Part shown: one piece after another, positions 1 through 5,877 of the stretch | Layout of the letters: each line of letters opens with the position of its first letter | Numbering within the stretch: the stretch's first letter is position 1 | DNA from: Defluviitaleaceae bacterium | GTDB taxonomy: Bacteria > Bacillota > Clostridia > Lachnospirales > WRAX01 | Direction: 5' to 3' | Assembly (NCBI GenBank): GCA_009781815.1 | Contig: WQVB01000054.1 | Coordinates: 1 to 7,522, forward strand | DNA: 7,522 bases | The notes under the pieces: generated by a model | What the model saw: only the letters and a program-made list of their open reading frames with translations | The model's database searches: none | What the model was told of the DNA's origin: nothing | Made by a program: the position numbers and the translations under genes

Positions 1-663
1 ATATCCCAGCTTGTTACAAAGGTGCATAGAAGCGTGGTTTTCTTCTTTAATTTGCACAAAGGGTGTCTGCCCCCTTTTTAATATCAAATTGGTCATAAAA
101 ATCGAAAGCTCTATGCCGAGGCCTTGTCGCCTATATTCAGGCAAAATCTCAAGCATGCCTATGCCGCCTTCTTCATGCTGACCTATTATGCCGCAAAGGT
201 TGCCATCAATAAAACCACCATAAACATCACCTTTAGCAACCCTGCCTTTTGTATAATCCTCACCAATTGTTGTATATATTTGGCACACTGCATCTATATA
301 GCTGGCATCCAGCTGCTTTATTTTTGCACGAGGGGCAGCTTCGTGTTTAAGCTCATCCAAGCTAAGATAAACCCCTTGAAATATAGACATAAGCTTTTCA
401 AAATCATACTTAGCATATAAATAATCCGCCAGCTCTTTTTGATGCAAGCAATAACACTCCTTACGACCTAGCTGGTCTAAAAGCTGCTTGCCCTTGTCTA
501 TACAGGTGGCAGATAGCATGAAAATGCCACTCTCAAGCTCCTGCATCAGCACCCCGTCATCTTCCGCATACATAATATCTGCCGTGGCTCGCTGGATAGG
601 GAAAATCATGTCTATATGGTGAGGTTTGTTCCTCTCTAAGAATGCTAACGCTTTATCTTTCAT
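1..663 (-). CDS. GNAT-family N-acetyltransferase, C-terminus cut by window edge
   Basis: This is the first 221 residues of a protein that continues beyond base 1. The N-terminal ~110 residues show no motif I recognise. From about residue 112 on it reads as a GNAT acyl-CoA-dependent acetyltransferase: a beta-strand (LEILPEY, 171-177) leads into the acetyl-CoA pyrophosphate-binding loop R178-R-Q-G-L-G183, followed by a helix and the later N209-H-A-S...KLGY stretch typical of motif B. The ATG at 661-663 is preceded on the minus strand by a GGAGGG ribosome binding site seven bases upstream. The start lies inside the end of the nitroreductase gene (11-bp overlap), so the two are probably co-transcribed and translationally coupled. 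The substrate cannot be told from sequence; family members acetylate amines on small molecules, peptides or antibiotics. The family call is firm, the function unknown. Confidence 0.85.
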   Translation of the reverse strand, partial: MKDKALAFLERNKPHHIDMIFPIQRATADIMYAEDDGVLMQELESGIFMLSATCIDKGKQLLDQLGRKECYCLHQKELADYLYAKYDFEKLMSIFQGVYLSLDELKHEAAPRAKIKQLDASYIDAVCQIYTTIGEDYTKGRVAKGDVYGGFIDGNLCGIIGQHEEGGIGMLEILPEYRRQGLGIELSIFMTNLILKRGQTPFVQIKEENHASMHLCNKLGY

Positions 664-1420
664 TGTTATACCCTCCGCCGTTGCCCCACGTCCACCTTTC
701 ATTTATAACGGTGTCGCAATGTTGGCAACAGGCCGCACCTATCTCAAAATGTAGCTTTGCAATGCCAAGGTCAATAGCAAACATTTTGTTTGAAATATCC
801 TTCACACTTGCCCTTGCCCTGCCCTCTTTATAAGTGAAAACCGCAGGCTTTCGGTTGCCTGAAGAGGGGGCTTTTTCTACCGCCCTCATCCCACTCATAA
901 ACCAATCAGGCACAGATTCATCTGCCCTGTCTGATGTATACATTTGCTCTAAGCTCTTGTTTTTTATATGAGATATTTTGTGGATCATCTTGCCCATGCC
1001 GCTTTCTTTGCCTGTGGCATTGCCTATAAGGATGACGCAAACAAGCATCTCATCATCGGCGATGGTTATAGGCATTAAGGATGCCTTAAAAGCACCGCCC
1101 ACCCAGCAGGTGTGCAAGCCTAAAACCGTAGCTTGAAGGATTAATAGTTGACCATAATAACCTACACGCTCCACGGCGGTTTTGTCGTCTTTTTTAGCCA
1201 TTAGGGCGATATAGTCGTTAACGCCAGAAAACATGCCGTAGCTTGTGGTAAAGCCCTTAAAAGACGAGGGGCTGTCTGTTATCAACTGCATGCGAATATT
1301 GCCCATAGCATTATATTTTGCTATAAAACCTTCAAGCTTGTCTACATCCTGCTTATCTATTGATGTGCCGTCATATTTGCGGCGTGAATGGCGTATGTTT
1401 ATTGCGTCTAGTAGCGTCAT
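653..1420 (-). CDS. Nitroreductase family protein (TM1586-like, FMN-dependent oxidoreductase)
   Basis: A 255-residue cytosolic flavoprotein of the nitroreductase fold, closest in layout to the putative TM1586-type nitroreductases, in which two related lobes lie in one chain. Visible signatures are the N-terminal FMN phosphate-binding motif R10-H-S-R-R14, the helix and strand GYYGQLLILQ..LGLHTCWVGG (88-109), a second-lobe motif AVEKAPSSGNRKP (180-192) resembling the usual 'APSa.N.QPw', and FAIDLGIAKLHFEIGA (214-229). Such enzymes use NAD(P)H to reduce nitro groups, quinones or other acceptors; the physiological substrate is unknown. The ATG at 1418-1420 follows a strong AGGAGG six bases upstream. 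It is the first gene of a two-gene unit and overlaps the downstream GNAT gene by 11 bp. Its upstream flank is repeat-rich, and I found no convincing promoter there. Confidence 0.88.
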   Translation of the reverse strand: MTLLDAINIRHSRRKYDGTSIDKQDVDKLEGFIAKYNAMGNIRMQLITDSPSSFKGFTTSYGMFSGVNDYIALMAKKDDKTAVERVGYYGQLLILQATVLGLHTCWVGGAFKASLMPITIADDEMLVCVILIGNATGKESGMGKMIHKISHIKNKSLEQMYTSDRADESVPDWFMSGMRAVEKAPSSGNRKPAVFTYKEGRARASVKDISNKMFAIDLGIAKLHFEIGAACCQHCDTVINERWTWGNGGGYNNER

Positions 1421-1440
1421 GTTTTTTCCTCCTGTTGTCT

Positions 1441-1582
1441 CGTGCTTGCGTCAATCTAACTTGCCGTTTCGGAGCATTCCATCCTTCGTCATTAAACTTG
1501 TAGCGAAACAACACCCCTACCGTCATCCCGTGCTCACGTCATTCCGATTTGCCATCCCAGAATACCTTACCTTTCGTCATTG
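1441..1582. repeat. Diverged tandem duplication upstream of the nitroreductase gene
   Basis: Two imperfect direct copies lie about 86 bp apart (roughly 1441-1495 and 1527-1582). Both begin CGTGCT, continue with CGTCA and an A/T-rich TTGCC block, and end in CCTTCGTCATT or CCTTTCGTCATT. The left copy is more diverged. The right copy forms part of the outer arm of the composite repeat at 1508-1858. It is probably a decayed older insertion or an internal duplication. Confidence 0.5.
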
Positions 1583-1669
1583 CGGACTTGATCCGCAATC
1601 TCCCTATCTTAAATGGCTAATCTTTAAGCGATAAACATATTGAGATTGCGGATCAAGTCCGCAATGACA
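1575..1669. repeat. Facing pair of 27-bp palindromic units (TGCGGA type)
   Basis: The unit at 1575-1601 has GTCAT, stem TGCGGA, centre CTTGA, stem TCCGCA and end ATCT. It recurs inverted at 1643-1669, 26 of 27 bases complementary. The 41-bp spacer is unlike that of the other pairs. As RNA the pair could form one long hairpin or two short ones. Confidence 0.9.
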
Positions 1670-1683
1670 AAGAGCTTTGCCCC

Positions 1684-1810
1684 TGTAGGGAATGGATTTA
1701 TCCATTCCGTCTCATCTTGCTAAAGGATAGAGAGATGCAGACCTAATAGCAGAATGGATAAGCTTTTGTTGCAGGCAAGCTGCAAGTCAGCCAAGGATCC
1801 ATTCCCTACA
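1684..1810. mobile_element. 127-bp MITE-like element, copy 1
   Basis: The ends are perfect 14-bp terminal inverted repeats, TGTAGGGAATGGAT on the left and ATCCATTCCCTACA on the right. There is no coding capacity. A second copy at 4392-4518 has exactly the same length and orientation, with 8 differences by hand alignment. Inside, GAATGGAT recurs in alternating orientation four times, and TTGCAG-GCAAG-CTGCAA forms a further small hairpin, so the element is highly structured. No direct target-site duplication is visible. The right flank AAGAGAATCGGAATGACG is shared with copy 2. This is probably a non-autonomous element mobilised by a transposase encoded elsewhere; the mobility is inferred from the termini and the second copy. 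Confidence 0.75.
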
Positions 1811-1857
1811 AAGAGAATCGGAATGACGTGAGCATGGGAAGACGGCAGGTGTGGTTG

Positions 1858-2754
1858 TTATGGTATAGGGAGTAGACCCCACATCGAGCGGGGTATGGCA
1901 GGCTGGGCTGGGGCAGTAAAGCTCCTTCCATCAGGCAGGTGTATTTGCCAAGCGTGAAGAAGCTGCCTTTTTGTACCATACAACCTTTGTCCACCATATT
2001 TCACATCACCCACAAGAGGGTGGCCTATGCTTTGCAAATGAGCACGTATTTGATGGCTGCGGCCTGTGTGTAGCTGTATTTGAAGCAGGGTTATGCCCTT
2101 GTCTTTATCATATTTGATGGGGGTGATGGTGGTAGACACCACCTTGCCCTCATCGCCACCCTCCATAAGGATGCGGGAGATGTTTGTTTCTTCATCTTTA
2201 ACTATAGCCCCACCCAGTTTTATTTCTTGGGGAACATACCCGTGAGCCACCCCTAAATAAAGCTTGCTCACCTGCCCATCTCGTATCCACCTAGACAAAG
2301 CTTGAGCTGTAGGCAGGTTTTTAGCACACAGCACAATGCCTGTGGTGTTTTTGTCTAGGCGATTAACGGCAACGGGGGCAAAGCCGCCCGCCTCACCATA
2401 TATGTTGTAAAGCCGCCCCGTTACGCTGTCTGCATTTGGAGCATCTGGCTGGGTTAGAAGGTTCGCTGGCTTGTTTACAACAACCATGCCCTCATCCTCA
2501 AAAATAACATCTAGCTCACCTTTTGGGTAGGCTTTAGGCGTGGCTTTGAAGGATTTATCATCTTTAAGATAAAGCCGCACCACATCACCTTCTACAAGCA
2601 TAGCCCCGCCCTCCACACGCTTACCGTTTAAGGTTATGTTTCGCTTTCGCAAAGCCTTGTGAATGAATGAGGCAGGGGGCTTGTTTAAATGCCTTGCCAC
2701 AAACTTGTCAAGCCTTTGCCCTGCTTGGTTTTGGGTTATTTTAATTTCTTGCAT
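1858..2754 (-). CDS. RluA-family rRNA pseudouridine synthase (RluC/RluD-like)
   Basis: A 298-residue cytosolic enzyme that isomerises uridine to pseudouridine in structured RNA, most likely 23S rRNA. Residues ~11-63 form an S4 RNA-binding domain (RLDKFVARHL, then NGKRVEGGAMLVEGDVV). The catalytic domain follows: FEDEGMVVVNKP (~85-96), motif II NRLDKNTTGIVLCAK with catalytic Asp134, and the C-terminal LHTGRSHQIRAHL..IGHPLVGD (~228-250) that is characteristic of the RluA class. The usual HRLD is NRLD here, a variant I associate with Firmicute paralogues. Length fits the family. I chose the ATG at 2752-2754 because GGAGG lies six bases upstream; a TTG 18 bases further upstream would include that RBS in the coding sequence. 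The exact target uridines are not predictable, so no symbol is given. Repeats flank the gene on both sides. Confidence 0.93.
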   Translation of the reverse strand: MQEIKITQNQAGQRLDKFVARHLNKPPASFIHKALRKRNITLNGKRVEGGAMLVEGDVVRLYLKDDKSFKATPKAYPKGELDVIFEDEGMVVVNKPANLLTQPDAPNADSVTGRLYNIYGEAGGFAPVAVNRLDKNTTGIVLCAKNLPTAQALSRWIRDGQVSKLYLGVAHGYVPQEIKLGGAIVKDEETNISRILMEGGDEGKVVSTTITPIKYDKDKGITLLQIQLHTGRSHQIRAHLQSIGHPLVGDVKYGGQRLYGTKRQLLHAWQIHLPDGRSFTAPAQPAIPRSMWGLLPIP

Positions 2755-2760
2755 ATTAGA

Positions 2761-2765
2761 CCTCC
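2761..2765 (-). promoter_or_regulatory. GGAGG ribosome binding site that fixes the pseudouridine synthase start
   Basis: GGAGG on the minus strand lies six bases before the ATG at 2754. It rules in favour of that ATG over the upstream in-frame TTG at 2772, which has no such site. Confidence 0.8.
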
Positions 2766-2815
2766 AGGTCAATTATCCTCCAGCGTCTTGGAGCCTGCCC
2801 CGTACTCCAATGTGG

Positions 2816-2917
2816 CGTCATCCTGAGCTTGACTCAGGATCTAATTGGGGAAGGACACAGCTCTAAATTAAGGTATGCACTATCCCACATAGATCCTGAG
2901 TCAAGCTCAGGATGACG
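2816..2917. repeat. Facing pair of 27-bp palindromic units (CCTGAG type), ~100-bp hairpin
   Basis: The unit at 2816-2842 (GTCAT, CCTGAG, CTTGA, CTCAGG, ATCT) recurs perfectly inverted at 2891-2917 after a 48-bp spacer. The spacer starts AATTGGGG and ends CACTATCCCACAT. This matches the spacer of the pair at 4278-4374 read on the opposite strand, so the two are the same element in opposite orientation with different stems. Together with the decayed unit at 2952-2979 it fills most of the gap 2755-2999, where I see no gene. Confidence 0.92.
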
Positions 2918-2951
2918 ACTTAGGGGGGTATTGAGAGTCATTTCGCCGCAG

Positions 2952-2979
2952 GTCTATTGTGGGCTTGATCCTCAATCAC
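2952..2979 (+). repeat. Degenerate single palindromic unit
   Basis: The stretch with ATTGTGGG, CTTGA and TCCTCAAT resembles the TGCGG-type units at 1575 and 7104 but has a stem mismatch, a G-T pair and an extra base in the GTCAT box. It has no facing partner. It is probably a decayed member of the family. Confidence 0.55.
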
Positions 2980-2999
2980 CTACCTCTCATAATGAGAAG

Positions 3000-3803
3000 T
3001 TACTGCGGAAGCCTACCCACAGCACCTCTATACTGGGTAAGTGGCTTTTGATTGCCTATTAGGTGGATGGCTTTTGCGGGGCAAATGTTGATGCAGCGAT
3101 AGCATAAGGTGCATTTGTCTTTTGCGGTGATATTGCCATTGCATATTTCTATATTATTCGTAGGGCAAAGCTCAACACATTTGCCGCATTTGATGCACAA
3201 GCCATCATCAATTTTAAGCTTGTCTCGCATATACTTTTCAATTTTAGAGAAATATACCCGCTGGCCAAAGTAGCCTGCTAAAAAGGCCAGCTTGCCTTGC
3301 CCTTCTGTCACTTTTTCGCCTGCCATTATCTTCGCCACGCTTCTTTGGATTTTAACATTAGCTTGGATAGCCATTTTGCCAGCCTCTTTAGAATCACTTT
3401 GCAAAAGGCGAGCCACTCGCCAGTCGCTAACATTGCTTGGCAAATTAACGTGAAGGCTTGCTATATGCCTTTTGTAACCCTTAATATAGCGAGCTGCCAA
3501 CGCCCCTCCATCCCCAGAAAACTTCCATTGGGTGGCGAGGGTGATTAGGTTTTTACCTCTAAAAATAGCTTGGTTTTTGTTGATAAATTGCTTTAAAACC
3601 CAAGGCATGTCGCTTGAGTAGATGGGGTAGGCAACTAGCACCGTGTCAGCATCACAAGCTTTCAGAATATCAAAATCCTCAATACTGATGATCTGACAAT
3701 CCACCCCAGGGCGGGTGGCTTCAATACAAAACCTTTCCACAGCATATTTAGTGTTGCCCGTGCCTGAAAAATATAGTGCTAGCAACTTTTCCACGTGGAA
3801 CAC
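3000..3803 (-). CDS. EFR1-family ferredoxin: flavodoxin-like domain plus two [4Fe-4S] clusters
   Basis: A 267-residue predicted cytosolic electron carrier. The N-terminal part (~7-185) is flavodoxin-like: strand LLALYF followed by the FMN phosphate loop S13-G-T-G-N-T18, and VLVAYPIYSSDMPWVLKQFI (55-74). The C-terminal part carries two CxxCxxCxxxCP motifs (Cys203/206/209/213 and Cys231/234/237/241), the pattern of a bacterial 2[4Fe-4S] ferredoxin. This architecture is that of the EFR1 family, common in Clostridia, whose redox partners are mostly undefined. The start is uncertain: the GTG at 3803 lies only two bases from AAAGG, whereas an in-frame GTG at 3794 has an 11-base spacing and better fits the short N-termini of relatives. 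It lies 24 bp downstream of a GNAT gene, probably in one operon. A parS-like palindrome overlaps the start. Confidence 0.9.
   Translation of the reverse strand: MFHVEKLLALYFSGTGNTKYAVERFCIEATRPGVDCQIISIEDFDILKACDADTVLVAYPIYSSDMPWVLKQFINKNQAIFRGKNLITLATQWKFSGDGGALAARYIKGYKRHIASLHVNLPSNVSDWRVARLLQSDSKEAGKMAIQANVKIQRSVAKIMAGEKVTEGQGKLAFLAGYFGQRVYFSKIEKYMRDKLKIDDGLCIKCGKCVELCPTNNIEICNGNITAKDKCTLCYRCINICPAKAIHLIGNQKPLTQYRGAVGRLPQ
3787..3802. promoter_or_regulatory. Candidate parS-like CACGTG palindrome
   Basis: Read on the minus strand, TGTTCCACGTGGAAAA matches the Bacillus parS consensus TGTTNCACGTGAAACA at 14 of 16 positions. Its core TTCCACGTGGAA is a perfect palindrome (3789-3800). parS sites bind the ParB/Spo0J CTP-switch clamp for chromosome segregation and usually cluster near the origin. 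The window shows no other origin marker, and the site lies over the EFR1 start codons, so a chance match remains possible. Confidence 0.3.
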
Positions 3804-3827
3804 ATCCTTTCATGCCTTTGTGAGGCT

Positions 3828-4232
3828 TTATAACTTTTTAGACATATAAAAACGTGAATGACCCTTTGGGCAATCTTCTAATTCGCCAAACACACGATAG
3901 CCCTGCTTTTCATAAAAATCCCTTGCTTGAAAATCAAATGTGTCTAAATGGCTTAAATGACAGCCTATTTCTCTTGCTTCGTTTTCCACCTTTTTAAGTA
4001 GTGCCTTAGCAAGCCCTTTGCCACGGTGTTCATCCTTAACCCACAAGATGCTCACCTCTACCACCTTCCAGCGATACACATCCGCAACAATGCCAGCGAT
4101 GATTTCATCATCAACTTTCACACAATAGTTTAGATCTTGATATTCGCTAAAAGGCACCTGTGATTGGTTGTAGCTAACCAGCTCTTTGCTTATTTTCTTA
4201 ACATCTTCAGATGCTGCTTTTAATATTTCCAC
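3828..4232 (-). CDS. GNAT-family N-acetyltransferase, single domain
   Basis: A 134-residue protein, the usual length for a one-domain GNAT enzyme. Visible features are strand SILWVKDEH (61-69), the acetyl-CoA pyrophosphate loop R70-G-K-G-L-A75 with helix KALLKKVENEAREIG, then LDTFDFQARDFYEKQGYRVFGEL (96-118), which is the usual motif B with the FYEKxGY end. It should transfer an acetyl group from acetyl-CoA to an amine; the substrate is not readable from sequence. It starts at GTG 4230-4232, supported by AGGAG eight bases upstream. The EFR1 gene follows after 24 bp on the same strand, so they likely share a transcript. The upstream promoter was not found; the repeat composite at 4270-4560 lies just before it. 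Confidence 0.88.
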   Translation of the reverse strand: MEILKAASEDVKKISKELVSYNQSQVPFSEYQDLNYCVKVDDEIIAGIVADVYRWKVVEVSILWVKDEHRGKGLAKALLKKVENEAREIGCHLSHLDTFDFQARDFYEKQGYRVFGELEDCPKGHSRFYMSKKL

Positions 4233-4277
4233 AGTAAATTCTCCTAGTTATTCATAGATTAGAGGCAAACCCCCTAC

Positions 4278-4374
4278 CGTCATCCCGTGCTTGACACGGG
4301 ATCTATGTATGATAGTGGACACCCAACTAAGGCTATCCTCCTCCAATTAGATCCCGTGTCAAGCACGGGACACG
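4278..4374. repeat. Facing pair of 27-bp palindromic units (CCCGTG type)
   Basis: The unit at 4278-4304 (GTCAT, CCCGTG, CTTGA, CACGGG, ATCT) recurs inverted at 4349-4374 after a 44-bp spacer. The right copy has lost a base in its GTCAT box (GACACG for GATGACG). The spacer, read inverted, is related to that at 2843-2890: AATTGG at one end and CACTATC then ACAT at the other. Confidence 0.88.
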
Positions 4375-4391
4375 CCATTCCAATTTACCCA

Positions 4392-4518
4392 TGTAGGGAA
4401 TGGATTTATCCATTCCGTCTCACCTTGCTGAAGGATAGAAGGGTGCAGACCTAATAGTGGAATGGATAAGCTTTTGTTGCAGACAAGCTGCAAGTCAGCC
4501 AAGGATCCATTCCTTACA
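4392..4518. mobile_element. 127-bp MITE-like element, copy 2
   Basis: Same length and orientation as the element at 1684-1810, with 8 substitutions and no indels by hand alignment. The left terminus is TGTAGGGAATGGAT; the right terminus ATCCATTCCTTACA has one change from the perfect inverted repeat. On both sides the similarity to an inverted repeat extends outward: CATTCCAATT on the left and AATTGGAATG on the right. The mobile element may therefore be longer than 127 bp, or have inserted into a pre-existing palindrome. There is no coding capacity. Confidence 0.75.
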
Positions 4519-4628
4519 AAGAGAATTGGAATGACGCGAGCACGGGATGACGGTAGGGGGGTGTCGTTTCGGCATAAACCTAATTAGATATCAGCATCAC
4601 ACCACGACTTAACAAACACTTCAAAATC

Positions 4629-5736
4629 CTAAGATTTCTTCAACCAATGCAAATACCCATTAACAAAAACATCTAAATTGCCATCCATCACAGCGTTGCC
4701 GTTGCCTGTCTCTGCCCCTGTTCTATGGTCTTTTACAAGGTTATATGGGTGAAAGGTGTATGTGCGTATCTGCCCGCCAAAGCCAATGTCTTTAAGGTCG
4801 CCCCGCAGGTCGTTTATCTTTGCGTTTTGCTCTTGCAGCTTTCGCTCTACGAGCTTGGCTTTAAGCATACGCATGGCTATCTCTCGGTTACGCTGCTGCG
4901 ACCGCTCGTTTTGGCACTGCACCACAATGCCCGTTGGCAGGTGGGTTATGCGAATGGCACTATCCGTTTTGTTTACATGCTGGCCACCTGCCCCACTTGC
5001 TCTATAAGTGTCTACCCGTAAATCATCACTAGCTATGGCAATATCAACATCATCCTCCACCTCAGGCAGCACGGAGCAGGAGGCAAAAGAGGTGTGCCGC
5101 TTGCCTGCAGAGTCAAAAGGAGAAATGCGTATAAGGCGATGCACCCCCGCCTCCCCCTTTAAAAACCCATAGGCAGACGGCCCAATAATCTCTAAAGTGG
5201 CGGATTTCATGCCGACCCCTGTGCCCTCCCAATGGTCTATCACATTGGCGGTGTATCCCTTAGCCTCTGCCCAGCGGGTATACATTCGCAAAAGCATAGC
5301 AACCCAGTCGCAAGCCTCATCTCCCCCTGCACCTGCGTGGAGAGAGAGGATGACGTTGCAGTTGTCATACTCCCCATCAAGCAAAATAGCGGCAGAAAAG
5401 CCTTCAAAAGCAGCTTCAAAAGCCTTTACAGCCTGGTCAATCTCTTCCAAAAGCCCCTCTTCGCCCTCTTCCTTTGCCATTTGTATCAAAAATAAGGCCT
5501 CTTCATAAGCCTTTTCAAGCCCTCTAAAGCCGTCGGTTTTTATCTTTATCTCTTTGGTCTCTTTTATCACCTTTTGGGCGGCTGCTCCATCATCCCAAAA
5601 GCCTGCTTCATAGGTTTTTTGGGTGAGCATATCGACCCTAGCCTCTAAAGAAGCTACATCAAAGAGATAACCCCATTTCGTTGATTTTAGCCTCATAGGG
5701 CATCAAATGTGCTTTTATTTGGTCAAGCATTATCAT
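4629..5736 (-). CDS. prfB: Peptide chain release factor 2 (RF2), expressed by programmed +1 frameshift
   Basis: RF2 recognises UGA and UAA in the ribosomal A site and triggers peptide release. Twenty-five zero-frame codons (ATG 5734-5736 to CTT 5662-5664) are followed by an in-frame TGA (5659-5661). A +1 shift at CTT-T continues as DVASLEAR and gives 368 residues. With this start the recognition tripeptide S-P-F falls at 205-207, the catalytic GGQ at 250-252 and the TGA at codon 26, the same numbers as in E. coli RF2, which supports both the start and the frameshift. AAGGA (5747-5751) lies ten bases upstream; a GTG at 5737-5739 is an alternative start. The gene ends in TAG, a codon read by RF1 and not RF2. 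A strong promoter lies 30 bp upstream. secA often precedes prfB in Firmicutes but is not seen here. Confidence 0.96.
5659..5674 (-). promoter_or_regulatory. prfB programmed +1 frameshift (autoregulatory recoding) site
   Basis: On the minus strand the site reads GGGG, TTATCT, CTT, TGA. Slow decoding of TGA when RF2 is scarce lets the CTT-decoding tRNA slip to TTT, restoring RF2 synthesis. The slip codon and stop match the known site. The purine run, however, ends six bases before CTT, where the E. coli site (AGGGGG, TAT, CTT, TGA) has three, and it is shorter. Confidence 0.9.
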
Positions 5737-5766
5737 CACAATCACATCCTTAATAATTCTAGCTCT

Positions 5767-5795
5767 ATTATACATTGTTTTGGGCAGTTAGACAA
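5767..5795 (-). promoter_or_regulatory. Sigma-A-type promoter for prfB
   Basis: On the minus strand a -35 box TTGTCT (5790-5795) and a perfect -10 box TATAAT (5767-5772) are separated by 17 bases. The predicted transcript starts roughly 20-25 bases before the prfB start codon, leaving room for the AAGGA ribosome binding site. It is the only strong minus-strand promoter in the 141-bp divergent gap. Confidence 0.8.
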
Positions 5796-5803
5796 GAAAA
5801 AAG

Positions 5804-5834
5804 TTGAAAAAAGACTTGATATATATAGTACAAT
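5804..5834 (+). promoter_or_regulatory. Probable promoter for the HsdR_N-domain gene
   Basis: TTGAAA (5804-5809) and TACAAT (5829-5834) are 19 bases apart, longer than the optimum, within an A/T-rich stretch. It points away from the prfB promoter, so the two are back to back. The gene starts 43 bases later, after AGAGGA (5867-5872). Confidence 0.45.
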
Positions 5835-5877
5835 GTGGTAAAGAGTTTTTAATACATTAAGAGAAAAGAGGATTGTT

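Larger units (their letters stand above)
1508..1858. repeat. Composite repeat: long outer inverted repeat enclosing a paired palindrome and a MITE-like element
   Basis: The left arm (1508-1549) and right arm (1816-1858) are imperfect inverted copies of about 42 bp. The inner 18 bp (GCTCACGTCATTCCGATT) are identical and the outer part has scattered mismatches. The arms enclose a facing pair of 27-bp units (1575-1669) and a 127-bp element (1684-1810). The right arm reaches the last base of the stop codon of the pseudouridine synthase gene. The composite at 4270-4560 has the same kind of arms, so this is a recurrent layered structure. Apart from repeats, the 437-bp gap 1421-1857 shows no gene. 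Confidence 0.75.
4270..4560. repeat. Second composite repeat with perfect 21-bp outer inverted arms
   Basis: The arms at 4270-4290 and 4540-4560 are perfect inverted copies of 21 bp (CCCCCTACCGTCATCCCG plus TGC on the left). They enclose a facing pair of 27-bp units (4278-4374, overlapping the left arm) and the second 127-bp element (4392-4518). The right end of this composite, read inverted, matches the left end of the composite at 1508-1858, including GAAAC upstream of the arm. It occupies most of the 396-bp gap 4233-4628 between prfB and the GNAT gene; no gene is seen there. Confidence 0.85.

Noticed and set aside
124..420. Plus-strand open frame of 98 codons near the left edge
   Set aside because: It is antisense to the GNAT gene, whose acetyl-CoA-binding motif is clear; no ribosome binding site or known family supports it.
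1433..1500. TTGACG-like -35 box before the nitroreductase gene
   Set aside because: No acceptable -10 box follows at 16-19 bases, and the stretch is part of the decayed repeat.
1575..1669. CRISPR-like repeat and spacer arrangement
   Set aside because: The units occur as inverted pairs, vary in sequence, lie kilobases apart and have no regular array or cas genes.
1858..2772. Longer pseudouridine synthase starting at TTG 2772
   Set aside because: It would place the GGAGG site inside the coding region; the ATG at 2754 is ideally spaced from it.
4629..5696. prfB read as a simple gene starting at the in-frame ATG at 5696
   Set aside because: No ribosome binding site precedes that ATG. The upstream zero frame with TGA at codon 26 and the exact E. 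coli numbering of SPF and GGQ show the usual frameshifted gene.
5737..5877. Riboswitch, T-box or small RNA in the prfB-HsdR_N gap
   Set aside because: Only two opposed promoters and ribosome binding sites are seen; the prfB leader is too short for a structured regulator.
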